From the NCBI GenBank assembly GCA_030616475.1, contig JAUWXF010000013.1, forward strand, positions 1-44,176: 44,176 nucleotides of DNA. The letters are read 5' to 3'. The stretch's first letter is position 1, and every line of letters starts with the position of its first letter. This document shows positions 1 to 7,495 of the stretch, in pieces. Source of the stretch: Desulfobacterales bacterium. Its GTDB lineage: Bacteria; Desulfobacterota; Desulfobacteria; Desulfobacterales; C00003060. A program made the translations under genes and the position numbers. The notes beneath the pieces are model-generated. The model saw only the letters and a list, made by a program, of their open reading frames with translations. It had not been told where the DNA came from and ran no database searches.

Positions 1-551
1 CAGGTCTCGCGTTTGTCGCTCCTGACACCTGACACCTGACACCTGACACCAAAAAGTAGGAACAAAAGAACTTATCTCTTGGCGCCCGCATCCTTGATAA
101 GTGTAAACCGAGGAATGAAGGATGCCAAATCGCGAAGCGATTTTATAACATGAAAACATCATGCCAAGTTAAGCGATTTACGCATTTTCTATTATTTTCC
201 AAATAGTTAGCCAAAATACCACAAGAAACCATATGCAAAAATTTGGGTAATAAAATCCTACATTGAGAAAAGAAATGCCAATTTTTTGGAAAAAAATGCC
301 ACCTGACGAAAACACTGTGTTAAAAATATGTTGACGACCAGCATCTAGGTGGTATAAGTTTACACAGTTTGCCTGGATGTTAGTCTGTAAACGAAAGTGA
401 ACTAAAGTGCCTAAAGTGAGCTAAAATTTTGGAATGCTGTCATTTCGTATTCCTAATTTCGAAATCGGAAACCGAACATTTTCTTCAGACCTAACTTTAG
501 GCATTTTAGGCACTTCTTTCGTGCGCCTACCTTCAACAACGCAGGGGACCC
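1..551. other. Leader region with short repeats, no gene seen
   Basis: No convincing coding sequence. It holds four tandem copies of the heptamer CTGACAC (22-49), a truncated reverse copy of the 9-bp-stem hairpin family (127-143, stem AAATCG/CGATTT), a possible promoter (331-358), and two pieces of the CTTTAGGCA/CTTTAGCTCA repeat. One piece is inverted (about 394-426) and one direct (about 494-512). The same repeat forms a six-unit array downstream at 1361-1474, so the receiver gene at 552 is bracketed by inverted copies. Confidence 0.6.
331..358 (+). promoter_or_regulatory. Candidate sigma-70 type promoter
   Basis: TTGACG at 331-336 and TATAAG at 353-358 are separated by 16 bp, close to the -35/-10 consensus. 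It lies about 190 bp before the receiver gene at 552, so a long leader would result. This is pattern matching only. Confidence 0.35.
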
Positions 552-932
552 ATGGAACAAGGTACAGAGACGGCAAGAAGAATTTTGGTTGTGGATAACG
601 ACAATAAATTACTGTCGATTATCCAAGAATACCTGGAACTTTGTCATTATCAGGTCACAACGGCAGCCACAGGCCTTGATGCCCTCCGGCTTTTGCGCTC
701 AGAAAACTATGATGTCCTTCTGACAGATATCGTCATGCCTGACATCAGCGGGCTTGGCCTCATAGAGATTAGCCGGAAAGAGTTCCCCGAGTTACTTGTT
801 ATTGCTATGACGGGTTATAGCAAACAGGTAAAAGATCTTACCACCGAGAGGTCACCTGATTATTATTTGGAAAAACCTTTTAATTTGGCTGAGTTGTCAA
901 AAGCTATAGAATCTGTTTTGCAGATAAAATAG
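552..932 (+). CDS. Single-domain response regulator (receiver)
   Basis: A 126-aa protein that is almost entirely a CheY-like receiver domain. Seen: acidic pair D15/D17 in VVDND, phospho-acceptor D59 in LLTDIVMPD, T87 in IAMTGY and K108 in EKPF, so all switch residues are present. There is no output domain. It probably receives phosphate from a histidine kinase that is not in the window and signals by protein contact. The next gene (1483) is a sigma-54 activator lacking exactly this domain, so the pair may be a split NtrC-type regulator. The last codons (Gln-Ile-Lys) and the stop lie within a hairpin repeat (924-946). GGGGA just upstream of the ATG could serve as ribosome site. Confidence 0.88.
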   Translation: MEQGTETARRILVVDNDNKLLSIIQEYLELCHYQVTTAATGLDALRLLRSENYDVLLTDIVMPDISGLGLIEISRKEFPELLVIAMTGYSKQVKDLTTERSPDYYLEKPFNLAELSKAIESVLQIK

Positions 933-946
933 CTTCGCTATTTTAT
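924..946 (+). repeat. 9-bp-stem hairpin repeat, copy 1
   Basis: Perfect inverted repeat ATAAAATAG / CTATTTTAT with loop CTTCG, followed by TAACGCGGC and, after a variable stretch, GCCGCTCAAAAAAAGGAAA (ending near 1010). Copies occur at 32015-32037 (same orientation) and 5864-5886 (reverse), with a truncated one at 127-143. The penultimate base pair changes between copies as A-T, C-G and T-A, so pairing is kept while sequence is not. Confidence 0.85.
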
Positions 947-1482
947 ATAACGCGGCCTCCGGCCCGTAGGGCCTACGCCCCGGAGGGCTGCGCCGCTCAA
1001 AAAAAGGAAAGTAATAGTTAACCGCAGAGAACGCAGAGAGAATAGGCAAAAAGTGCCTAAAGCCCGCCCTGGCGCGACAGCCCGCCCTGGCGCGACAGAA
1101 GATGGAGAATGCCACAGAGTGAAAAACCCGGTCTGGGCCAGGGAAGTTGGACCATGCCCAGTGGAGAAAAACCCGGCCCGCCCTGGCGCGACAGAAGTTG
1201 GAGAATGCCACAGAGTGAAAAACCCGGTCTGGGCCAGGGTCTGGGCCAGGGTTGAGGAATGCGCTTTCAGCGCAGTCAGTTTTAGAAATGGACGATAAAG
1301 TGTTCTTATGCAATATTTACTCTTATTGGAAAAAGTATACAACATTGCGGAATACCTTAACTTTAGGCACTTTAGCTCACTTTAGGCACTTTAGCTCACT
1401 TTAGGCACTTTAGCTCACTTTAGGCACTTTAGCTCACTTTAGGCACTTTAGATCACTTTAGGCACTTTAGCTCACTTGCACC
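933..1482. repeat. Repeat-filled spacer between receiver and activator genes
   Basis: About 550 bp without a credible gene. After the hairpin at 924-946 there is a CCGCAGAGAACGCAGAGAG arm (about 1021-1040), then a 64-bp sequence present twice (1080-1143 and 1176-1239) with a single difference. Each copy begins GCCCGCCCTGGCGCG and ends GGTCTGGGCCAGGG. There is an extra start at 1062-1079 and an extra end at 1240-1251. CCCTGGC and GCCAGGG at the two ends can pair. Reading frames on both strands here have no codon structure beyond the repeats. Confidence 0.8.
1361..1474 (+). repeat. Six tandem 19-bp repeats upstream of the sigma-54 activator
   Basis: Units start at 1361, 1380, 1399, 1418, 1437 and 1456. 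Each reads CTTTAGGCACTTTAGCTCA; the fifth has GATCA at its end. Inside each unit CTTTAG occurs twice, 9 and 10 bp apart, about one helical turn. The array ends 8 bp before the TTG start at 1483. An inverted piece lies near 394-426. It could be a tandem binding site or only a slippage-prone repeat. Confidence 0.9.
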
Positions 1483-2520
1483 TTGGCTGATATTGATATG
1501 GATGTATGTGATCAAATTCTTGTTGGAAATAGCCATGCTATCCTAAGAGTTAAGGAACTGATCCGTCAGGTTGCCAATAGCGATTTGAACGTCGTTCTGT
1601 GCGGTGAAAGCGGTGTTGGCAAGGAACTGGTAGCCCAGGCGCTCCACCTTTCCTCTAATCGCAAGGGCAAGCCTTTTGTCAAGGTCAACTGTGCCGCCAT
1701 TCCTAATGAGCTTCTTGAAAGTGAGCTATTTGGCTATGAAAGGGGGGCCTTTACCGGCGCGGACAAGACGAAGCCGGGTAAGTTCGAGCTGGCCCACAAC
1801 GGTACTATTCTGTTGGACGAAATTGGTGATATGCCCCTTCTACTGCAATCGAAAATGCTTCAGGTCTTGCAGGATTTTCAGTTTTCGCGCCTGGGCGCAA
1901 AAAACGATGTGAAGGTCAACTGCTGGGTTCTGGCTTCCACCAACCACGACCTTGAACAGGACGTCAGAGACCGCCTGTTTCGAGAAGACCTTTACTACCG
2001 GCTGAACATTATCAGCATATTCATCCCCCCTCTCAGGGAAAGGCCGGAAGACATCGACCTGTTCATTGATTACTTTGCCGGGCAGTTTGCCAGGAAAATC
2101 GAAAGCCCGATCTTTGAATTCAGCGCCCATGTACGGGATTTCCTTCGCCAGTATTCCTGGCCCGGCAACGTCAGAGAGCTGAAGAACATGGTGGAACGCT
2201 TAATGCTGTTAGGAGATTGGCGAACTTTAGAGGAAGAACTGCTGGCCAGGGAGACTAGACGGATCAATGGTCATGAACTGACCACCCACACTTCGCCCCC
2301 CACGCCTAACGACCTCAATAGGGAGAAGAAGCCGAAGCCGAAGTTTCCCCGTTTGAAAGACGTCAAAAAGAAAGCCGTCCACGAAGCCGAAGGTAAGCTG
2401 ATCAGCGAAGTTCTCAGAGAAACGGACTGGAATCGCAAGCGTGCAGCCGAAATTCTACAAGTCAGCTATAAAGCGCTCCTCTATAAAATCAAGGAGCTTA
2501 AGCTCCGTCGCGAGGATTAA
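1483..2520 (+). CDS. Sigma-54 dependent activator without receiver domain
   Basis: A 345-aa protein consisting of an AAA+ central domain and a Fis-type helix-turn-helix. Seen: Walker A GESGVGKE (about 41-48), the sigma-54 contact loop GAFTGA (about 88-93), an arginine-rich LFREDLYYRLN segment, SWPGNVREL, and the C-terminal NRKRAAEILQVSYKALLYKI helix-turn-helix. Proteins of this family remodel RNA polymerase-sigma-54 by ATP hydrolysis. There is no N-terminal regulatory domain; the protein begins about 13 residues before the AAA+ fold. Start is uncertain: TTG 1483 or ATG 1498, neither with a clear Shine-Dalgarno. Likely targets are promoters of this polysaccharide locus (inference). Confidence 0.9.
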   Translation: MADIDMDVCDQILVGNSHAILRVKELIRQVANSDLNVVLCGESGVGKELVAQALHLSSNRKGKPFVKVNCAAIPNELLESELFGYERGAFTGADKTKPGKFELAHNGTILLDEIGDMPLLLQSKMLQVLQDFQFSRLGAKNDVKVNCWVLASTNHDLEQDVRDRLFREDLYYRLNIISIFIPPLRERPEDIDLFIDYFAGQFARKIESPIFEFSAHVRDFLRQYSWPGNVRELKNMVERLMLLGDWRTLEEELLARETRRINGHELTTHTSPPTPNDLNREKKPKPKFPRLKDVKKKAVHEAEGKLISEVLRETDWNRKRAAEILQVSYKALLYKIKELKLRRED

Positions 2521-2524
2521 TCGT

Positions 2525-2648
2525 GACGGCTTCGTAAAAAGTCCATCTGCGGCGTTGTGCTTCATCTTTCGTCATTGCGACGTACTATAAGTACGCCTCA
2601 TTCCTCAAGATTCGCACGCCTTGCATATGAACTTTTTACTTTGCCGTC
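2525..2648 (+). repeat. 124-bp palindromic repeat after the activator gene
   Basis: The arms GACGGCTTCGTAAAAAGTCC (2525-) and ACTTTTTACTTTGCCGTC (-2648) are near-perfect inverted repeats. An inner palindrome CGTACT-ATA-AGTACG lies at 2581-2595. It starts 4 bp after the activator stop codon and could act as a transcription or mRNA-end structure. A smaller hairpin, ATGACTT/AAGTCAT, follows at 2655-2674. Repeats of this wording are familiar to me from deltaproteobacterial genomes (recollection, not a search). Confidence 0.8.
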
Positions 2649-3226
2649 GATGTGATGACTTTTTGCGAAGTCATTAATCGTACGTCTCGGAAATTCTATC
2701 CGCCTGCGGCGGAAAATTCCTGCGACTTCTAATCAACCACTCGACCACTCGACCAACTGCGGGGCGAAGCCCCTCGGTTCATCTGATTTGTGACCAGAAG
2801 TGGTATTTGATTTCCCATCAGTGGGAAATTTATTTCCCAAAATAGGAAATTGTTTTACCTTTTTTGGAGAATTCTTACCTCGGACAAATCAATTGCCGGG
2901 TGGAACGGAATCCCCATTCTCACTGTATGGCCGTTGGTGCCACACTTCCCCTTCCCGTTGCCCATATTGCTTCCTGGATCTACCTCCTTCCCGTCAACCA
3001 TCCTCTCCGTCCCTTGATGGGGCAGCCACCCTTTTTGTCTGGCATCAACTTTGCTTTGTGCAAAAAGCTAATCTTCACAAAAAAATCGACAAGTGTCCAG
3101 CAATGATGTTCGGAGCGTAACTGAAGCCAAAATATATATTCACCACAGAGACACAGAGTTTTTGAGCTGAATCCTTGAGAGGAGGATTCAGCTCAAACTG
3201 CCAACGCGCTCCAGAGGGAAGCTATT
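2649..3226. other. Non-coding spacer with short repeats
   Basis: Contains CCGCCTGCGGCGG (about 2700), tandem ACTCGACC octamers (about 2735-2755) matching those at 32224-32317, and a hairpin ATTTCCCA-TCAG-TGGGAAAT at 2810-2829. An ACCACAGAGACACAGAG arm (about 3141-3158) is followed by a perfect 14-bp-stem hairpin at 3162-3196 with loop TGAGAGG. A 106-codon open frame over 2800-3120 has no recognisable domain and I do not call it. Confidence 0.6.
3162..3196 (+). repeat. 14-bp-stem hairpin with TGAGAGG loop
   Basis: TTGAGCTGAATCCT pairs perfectly with AGGATTCAGCTCAA around the 7-nt loop TGAGAGG. The hairpin at 7546-7580 has the same stem length and loop but an unrelated stem. Both follow a CAGAGACNCAGAG-type arm. 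It lies just before the GxxExxY remnant at 3227. Confidence 0.88.
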
Positions 3227-3325
3227 ATGGATCTTAATCAACTTTCATCTCAGATCATCAAGGCTGCTATCAACGTCCATAAGGATTATCAATGCTCCGC
3301 CTGCGGCGGACTGATTTTTGTCTGA
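3227..3325 (+). pseudogene. GxxExxY protein, N-terminal remnant
   Basis: The 32-codon frame begins MDLNQLSSQIIKAAINVHKD, which matches how GxxExxY family proteins start, and has a good ribosome site (GAGGGAA) upstream. The family likeness stops after residue 22, where palindromic repeat DNA (CCGCCTGCGGCGG and then the hairpin at 3317-3387) takes over and gives a stop at 3323-3325. The GxxExxY motif and the catalytic region are missing. A second family member at 14489 is also broken by a repeat. Confidence 0.65.
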
Positions 3326-3387
3326 TTTTTCCTCCCTGCCCCGTTAAATGCGGAGCCTATTTAACCGGGGTCAAAAAATCAGACAAA
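3317..3387 (+). repeat. Nested hairpin: CCCCG-type unit inside a TCTGATTTTT palindrome
   Basis: The inner unit CCCCGTTAAAT...ATTTAACCGGGG (3339-3370) is enclosed by a perfect 14-bp inverted repeat, TTTGTCTGATTTTT (3317-3330) and AAAAATCAGACAAA (3374-3387). The inner unit belongs to the family at 5710, 13304, 14234, 14415, 14751, 17178, 22535, 22717 and 37258. Confidence 0.85.
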
Positions 3388-3557
3388 TTATGCATCTCTG
3401 AGATCTCTGTGGGCTCAAGCGATTCAGCCTGTTAAATAACAGGCGCATAATCATCAATTGCTAATATGATCTCTGGATAATGACCTGATAGATCTATGCT
3501 CTTCCACGAAGCTATTTAACAGGCCAGGGGGAGCGGGCGAGAGAACCGTTAATGGCA
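3367..3557 (+). repeat. About 190-bp leader-like repeat, copy 1
   Basis: The first 45 bp (GGGGTCAAAAAATCAGACAA onward, through a CTCTGAGATCTC segment) and the last part (TATTTAACAGG at 3513-3523, GAGCGGGCGAGAGAA at 3531-3545, TTAATGGC at 3549-3556) recur in the same order at 37484-37661. The middle differs. Both copies end shortly before a gene start (3604 and 37677). CCTGTTAAAT and ATTTAACAGG within it can pair. Confidence 0.6.
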
Positions 3558-3603
3558 TAGTTTACATCACCAGAACTTCCAAGACGTAAAAGGTAGGGCC
3601 GCT

Positions 3604-4992
3604 ATGGAATCAATCAAGATACTCATCGTTGACGACTCCAGTACCACGCGTGATTATCTCACCGAATTGGTTCAAATCATAGGTTATCACGCTCATGCTG
3701 TAGAGGAGAAGACAGAGTTTATGTCGGCGTTGCATCGCTACAACCCGGATCTGCTCCTTTTGGGTTCAAGCAATCATGTAGGGCACGTAAGAGCTCTCGC
3801 CGAGGTTGTGGAGCGTGAAAAAAAGGGGACCCCCATCCTTTTTATCGGAGACGGTTCACTCACACATTCCAATATTTCTTCCCTTCCCAGAGACTTCGAT
3901 TCCGCTGACTTGAAACGGGCCATCGAGAAACTTGTGGAAGAATCTCAAGACCCGGATTACAGAGAACTGGACAATACCATTGTCGGGCGGACCCCGGCCA
4001 TGAGGCAGATTAAGAAGAATATTGTCCGCCTGAGCAAATCCGATGTGACCATTCTCATCAGCGGTGAAAGCGGCACAGGCAAAGAACTGGTGGCGCGCGC
4101 CATCCACAGGCTTTCGCCCCGGGCAGACAAACCCTTCATCAAGGTGAACAGTGCGGCTCTGCCGACCAACCTCCTTGAGAGTGAACTGTTCGGCTTTGAA
4201 AAGGGGGCCTTCACGGGTGCTTTTCAAAAAAAGCCCGGAAGGTTCGAACTTGCACACTCAGGCACCATCCTTTTAGACGAGATCAGCGAAATCCCCCTGC
4301 CCATGCAGGCCAAACTCCTTCAAGTCCTCCAGGACAACGAATTTTCGTCATTGGGCAGTATCACCGACACAAAGATCGATGCACGGGTCCTTGCAGCCAC
4401 CAACGCCAATCTGGGTGAAATGGTATGTGGTGGCCGGTTCAGGTCTGACCTCTATTACCGCCTCAACGTGGTGTCCATTCACGTGCCGCCTCTCAGAGAG
4501 CGCAAGGAAGACATTGGTCTCCTGTGTGAGCACTTTCTGAAAATATATGCAACCCGCTACGGCAAAGACCACACAGTTATCAATGAAGGGATCAGGAAGC
4601 AGTTTTACCAATATTCCTGGCCTGGAAACGTGCGCGAACTCCAGAACTTCATTCAGGGCATCGCCGTACTCGGGGACGAAGAGGGCTTCTATAAAAAGAT
4701 GGGCAATAACGGTCCTTCAGGCGTTTTTTTGAAAGGTCAGGGGACCTTGCCGGCAGCGGGGCTCGGCCGCGCTGCTGCCTCCGGGTCTGTGACCAGGCGC
4801 TCGCTGAAAGAGGTGTGCAAAGAAGCAATCCGTAAGGCCGAGACTGAGGCCATTGTAGACGCCCTTTTCCATACCCACTGGAATCGCAGAAAAGCAGCGG
4901 CTCTGCTCAAAGTCAGCTACAAGGCCGTGCTCAACAAGATCAAAGAATACGGCATTGAGGGCCAGTACCGGGAATTACTGAAGAAAGGATAA
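3604..4992 (+). CDS. Sigma-54 dependent activator with degenerate receiver domain
   Basis: A 462-aa protein with the NtrC layout: receiver-like domain (about 1-112), AAA+ domain (about 124-360) and Fis-type helix-turn-helix (about 420-455). Walker A GESGTGKE (153-161) and GAFTGA (201-206) are intact, so sigma-54 activation should be possible. In the receiver the first acidic pair D10/D11 is present, but the phospho-acceptor position reads LLLLGSS (Gly54 instead of Asp), the Thr/Ser position reads FIGDG, and the conserved Lys is Arg96 in LPRDFD. It should therefore not be controlled by ordinary phosphorylation. It ends 8 bp before the OPX gene and is probably co-transcribed with it. Confidence 0.9.
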   Translation: MESIKILIVDDSSTTRDYLTELVQIIGYHAHAVEEKTEFMSALHRYNPDLLLLGSSNHVGHVRALAEVVEREKKGTPILFIGDGSLTHSNISSLPRDFDSADLKRAIEKLVEESQDPDYRELDNTIVGRTPAMRQIKKNIVRLSKSDVTILISGESGTGKELVARAIHRLSPRADKPFIKVNSAALPTNLLESELFGFEKGAFTGAFQKKPGRFELAHSGTILLDEISEIPLPMQAKLLQVLQDNEFSSLGSITDTKIDARVLAATNANLGEMVCGGRFRSDLYYRLNVVSIHVPPLRERKEDIGLLCEHFLKIYATRYGKDHTVINEGIRKQFYQYSWPGNVRELQNFIQGIAVLGDEEGFYKKMGNNGPSGVFLKGQGTLPAAGLGRAAASGSVTRRSLKEVCKEAIRKAETEAIVDALFHTHWNRRKAAALLKVSYKAVLNKIKEYGIEGQYRELLKKG

Positions 4993-5000
4993 CGGATCCG

Positions 5001-5642
5001 ATGATTACAATGCCAGCCCGTTGGGATAACAGTTCCTTGGTCATAGTTGTCACCTTTTGTCTATGTTTGTTGGCCACCGGCCTATTCAGCCTCACAGGGC
5101 TTAACGGTGCCGTGGCAGGAGAGACAGCCCCGGCCAATGCCGGGGACGGCACCCGGGCGGCTCACTATCTAATTGGTGCGGGAGACGTTCTTGAGATCCT
5201 GGTCTGGAAAGAGCCGGATATTTCACGCACCGTGCGCGTCCGTCCCGACGGCAAGATTTCATTGCCGCTGGCGGATGATATTCAAGCATCAGAAAGCACG
5301 CTGCTCCAGCTCAAGAATCGCATCACAGAAGCGCTAACTGCCTACGTGGATCATCCCTCGGTCTATGTGACGCTCAAGGAAAACCGGAGCAAGAGATTCT
5401 ATGTCATTGGCAATGTGAACGCGCCGGGCGAATATGTACTGGAGAAAGATGCCTCCGTGCTTCAGGGCATCGCCATGGCAAAGGGGTTTAGTAAATCGGC
5501 CAACAAGGATGATATCGTCATTTTGCGAAGGGGTCCACGGGGTCAGTTCCGGATTGAGTTTGATTACGATCTCGTCGTTTCAGGAAAGGATATCAAGCAA
5601 AATATTTTTTTGAACCCCGACGATGTGGTCATTGTTCCGTAA
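5001..5642 (+). CDS. Polysaccharide export protein, Wza/OPX family (short form)
   Basis: A 213-aa secreted protein. It has a hydrophobic N-terminal segment (about 14-36) with a likely signal-peptidase site near AVAGETA; no lipobox is evident. The polysaccharide-export domain follows (YLIGAGDVLEILVWKEPD onward, about 56-130), then one SLBB-type domain (FYVIGNVNAPGEY, about 133-195). E. coli Wza is about 380 aa and has a C-terminal outer-membrane helix; this one ends after the first SLBB, as in minimal OPX proteins that need another outer-membrane partner. It is followed by the PCP protein and the kinase, its usual partners. Confidence 0.9.
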   Translation: MITMPARWDNSSLVIVVTFCLCLLATGLFSLTGLNGAVAGETAPANAGDGTRAAHYLIGAGDVLEILVWKEPDISRTVRVRPDGKISLPLADDIQASESTLLQLKNRITEALTAYVDHPSVYVTLKENRSKRFYVIGNVNAPGEYVLEKDASVLQGIAMAKGFSKSANKDDIVILRRGPRGQFRIEFDYDLVVSGKDIKQNIFLNPDDVVIVP

Positions 5643-5863
5643 AAGTTGGAGGTTAGAGGTTAGAGGTTGGAGGTTGGAAACAGAAGTTTTGCCTCCAACC
5701 TCAAGCCTGCCCCGTGGAATGCGAAGCATATTCAACTGGGGCGAAGCGGTCCTCCAAGTCATGCTCCGCCTCACCGGAGCTTACCCGTTTCAGATTTGAT
5801 CACGATGGGTAAAGGCCGCCTGTGCCGGGAGTTCACCCATTTGAAGCGGCGAAGCCGCGTTAA
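5643..5863. repeat. Repeat cluster between OPX and PCP genes
   Basis: Holds heptamer repeats of the GAGGTTA/GAGGTTG type (about 5646-5685) with the opposite strand word CCTCCAACCTC at about 5692, then a CCCCG-type hairpin unit (CCCCGTGGAATGCGAAGC...TTCAACTGGGG, 5710-5741). A GCTCCG/CGGAGC hairpin (about 5763-5780) and GCGGC-GAA-GCCGC (about 5846-5858) follow. No gene is seen. Confidence 0.7.
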
Positions 5864-5886
5864 ATAAAATTGTGGAGCAATTTTAT
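5864..5886 (-). repeat. 9-bp-stem hairpin repeat, reverse copy carrying the PCP ribosome site
   Basis: ATAAAATTG / CAATTTTAT perfect stem (5864-5872, 5878-5886) with loop TGGAG (5873-5877). The GGAG in the loop is the only Shine-Dalgarno-like sequence before the ATG at 5888, at 10 nt spacing. The flank GCCGCGTTA is the reverse complement of the TAACGCGGC that follows copies 1 and 2. Confidence 0.85.
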
Positions 5887-5887
5887 C

Positions 5888-7495
5888 ATGATACCCAAAA
5901 ACGGCATGAACCTGCAATACCTCAAGGAAGCCTTTATTCGGCGCTTCTGGTATATTGTTCTGCCATTTTTTATGGTCTCCATAGCCACTGTCGGATACTG
6001 CCTTGTAGTCCCCAGGGTCTTCAAGGCAAAAACTCTTATCCTTGTTGAGCCCCAGAAGGTGTCTCGGGAATACGTCAGGTCAACTGTGACGGTAGATTTA
6101 GGCGACCGCCTCGGAACAATAACACAGCAGATTAAGAACCGGACAAGGCTGGAGAAAATCATCAACGAGTACGATCTTTACCCCGATATTCGCGCTGCAA
6201 GAACCATGACGGACGCCATAGAGGTTTTCCGTGAGGAGATCGAAACAAATGTGAGACGTTCCAGCGGACGGGCCGGCACTGGTTCTTTTGAAATTGCTTA
6301 TATGAACCGTGATCCTGTGAAGGCAAGAGATGTCACCAATGCCATTGCCAACTTTTTTATTGAAGATAATCTGAAGCTGCGTGAGTTACAAGCAACCGGT
6401 ACTACCAGGTTTCTGGATCATGAACTCGAAAGAATGAAAGAGGTCCTGCGTCAGAAAGAAGAAAACGTACGCAAGTTCAAGGAGAAGTACTTCGGGCTGA
6501 TGCCCGAACAGATGGAAAACAACATGAGCATACTAACCCAGCTCCAGCGACAACTGAAATCCCTAAATGCCTCAATTCAGCAGACCAAGGACCGCAAGGT
6601 TCTCCTGCAAACCGAGCTCAGTAGACTTGAAACCTTACGCGCAGACACCGGGAGACCTGGAGACCAAGACAGGGAGCTTGCTGCGGATCAGGGGACACTA
6701 ATTCTTGAGGAACTTCGCCAGCAACTCCAGAGCCTGAGATCACGATACACAGATAAGCACCCCGATGTGCTCAGACTGGCAACCAAGGTCGACAAACTGG
6801 AAAAGGAGCAAGAGGCTCGGACTCTTGACACCAAGTCAGAAACCCCCGAAGTGACCCCTCCCCCCAGTGAAGCCCAAAGGCTGATGCTGGTGCAAAGGGA
6901 AGACTTCCTGTCACAACTGAAATTGATCGACAAGCAGCTTGCAGCGCTTGCCAGGGAGAAAAGGAAAACCAGCGGGCAAATCCCCAAATACGGGCAGCGC
7001 ATTGAAGATGGGCCCAAGATCGAACAGATGTTTGTAGATTTGCGTCGAGACTACAAGGAAGCCAGTGAAAACTACCAGTCTTTACTCGAGAAGAAACTCC
7101 AGTCCGAGCTTGCTGAAAACCTTGAGCGCACCAAGAAAGGCGAGCAGTTCACGATTCTGGAACCAGCGAATCTGCCGCACAAGCCCTTCAAGCCGGATGT
7201 CACGAAAGTCCTATCAATAGGTTTAATGATGGCCCTGGCTTGCGGCCTTGGCCTGGCCTTTCTGCGGGAATACCTGGACCCAACTTTCTGGAGCAGCAAG
7301 GACCTGGAAAGTGCTGTCGAACTGCCCGTTCTGGTCTCCGTCCCGATCGTCAACACCAACAAGGAGCGCCGGTGGAACTTAGTCAAAAAGGCGGGGGCTG
7401 CGGGCGCTCTGTTTTCAATGGCCTCCGTCTTGTTTTACGCGCTTTTTCTCTTGTGGAAAAAGGATCCCACAGCGTTCCCTTTTCCAATAGGATGA
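5888..7495 (+). CDS. Polysaccharide chain-length determinant (Wzc/PCP family, no kinase domain)
   Basis: A 535-aa inner-membrane protein. It has a first membrane segment near residues 16-38 (FWYIVLPFFMVSIATVGYC), then a Wzz domain with VPRVFKAKTLILVEPQKV. A long periplasmic coiled-coil region (about 170-400) follows, then the proline motif LPHKPFKPD before the second membrane segment (about 440-460), and an extra C-terminal hydrophobic segment (about 505-525). There is no P-loop kinase domain; the kinase is the separate gene at 7836. The frame is open from TTG 5870, but ATG 5888 is preferred because of GGAG at 5874-5877. PCP proteins set chain length and bridge to the OPX protein. Confidence 0.9.
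   Translation: MIPKNGMNLQYLKEAFIRRFWYIVLPFFMVSIATVGYCLVVPRVFKAKTLILVEPQKVSREYVRSTVTVDLGDRLGTITQQIKNRTRLEKIINEYDLYPDIRAARTMTDAIEVFREEIETNVRRSSGRAGTGSFEIAYMNRDPVKARDVTNAIANFFIEDNLKLRELQATGTTRFLDHELERMKEVLRQKEENVRKFKEKYFGLMPEQMENNMSILTQLQRQLKSLNASIQQTKDRKVLLQTELSRLETLRADTGRPGDQDRELAADQGTLILEELRQQLQSLRSRYTDKHPDVLRLATKVDKLEKEQEARTLDTKSETPEVTPPPSEAQRLMLVQREDFLSQLKLIDKQLAALAREKRKTSGQIPKYGQRIEDGPKIEQMFVDLRRDYKEASENYQSLLEKKLQSELAENLERTKKGEQFTILEPANLPHKPFKPDVTKVLSIGLMMALACGLGLAFLREYLDPTFWSSKDLESAVELPVLVSVPIVNTNKERRWNLVKKAGAAGALFSMASVLFYALFLLWKKDPTAFPFPIG

Noticed and set aside
897-1345. Overlapping open frames on both strands between the receiver and the first activator
   Set aside because: They consist of the 64-bp and 18-bp repeats read in several frames, have no ribosome sites, and show no domain.
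1361-1474. CRISPR array
   Set aside because: The units are contiguous 19-bp repeats without spacers, and there are no cas genes.
2800-3120. 106-codon frame (and an 80-codon frame inside it)
   Set aside because: No family likeness, a hairpin (2810-2829) at its start, low-complexity composition and no ribosome site. It may be debris.
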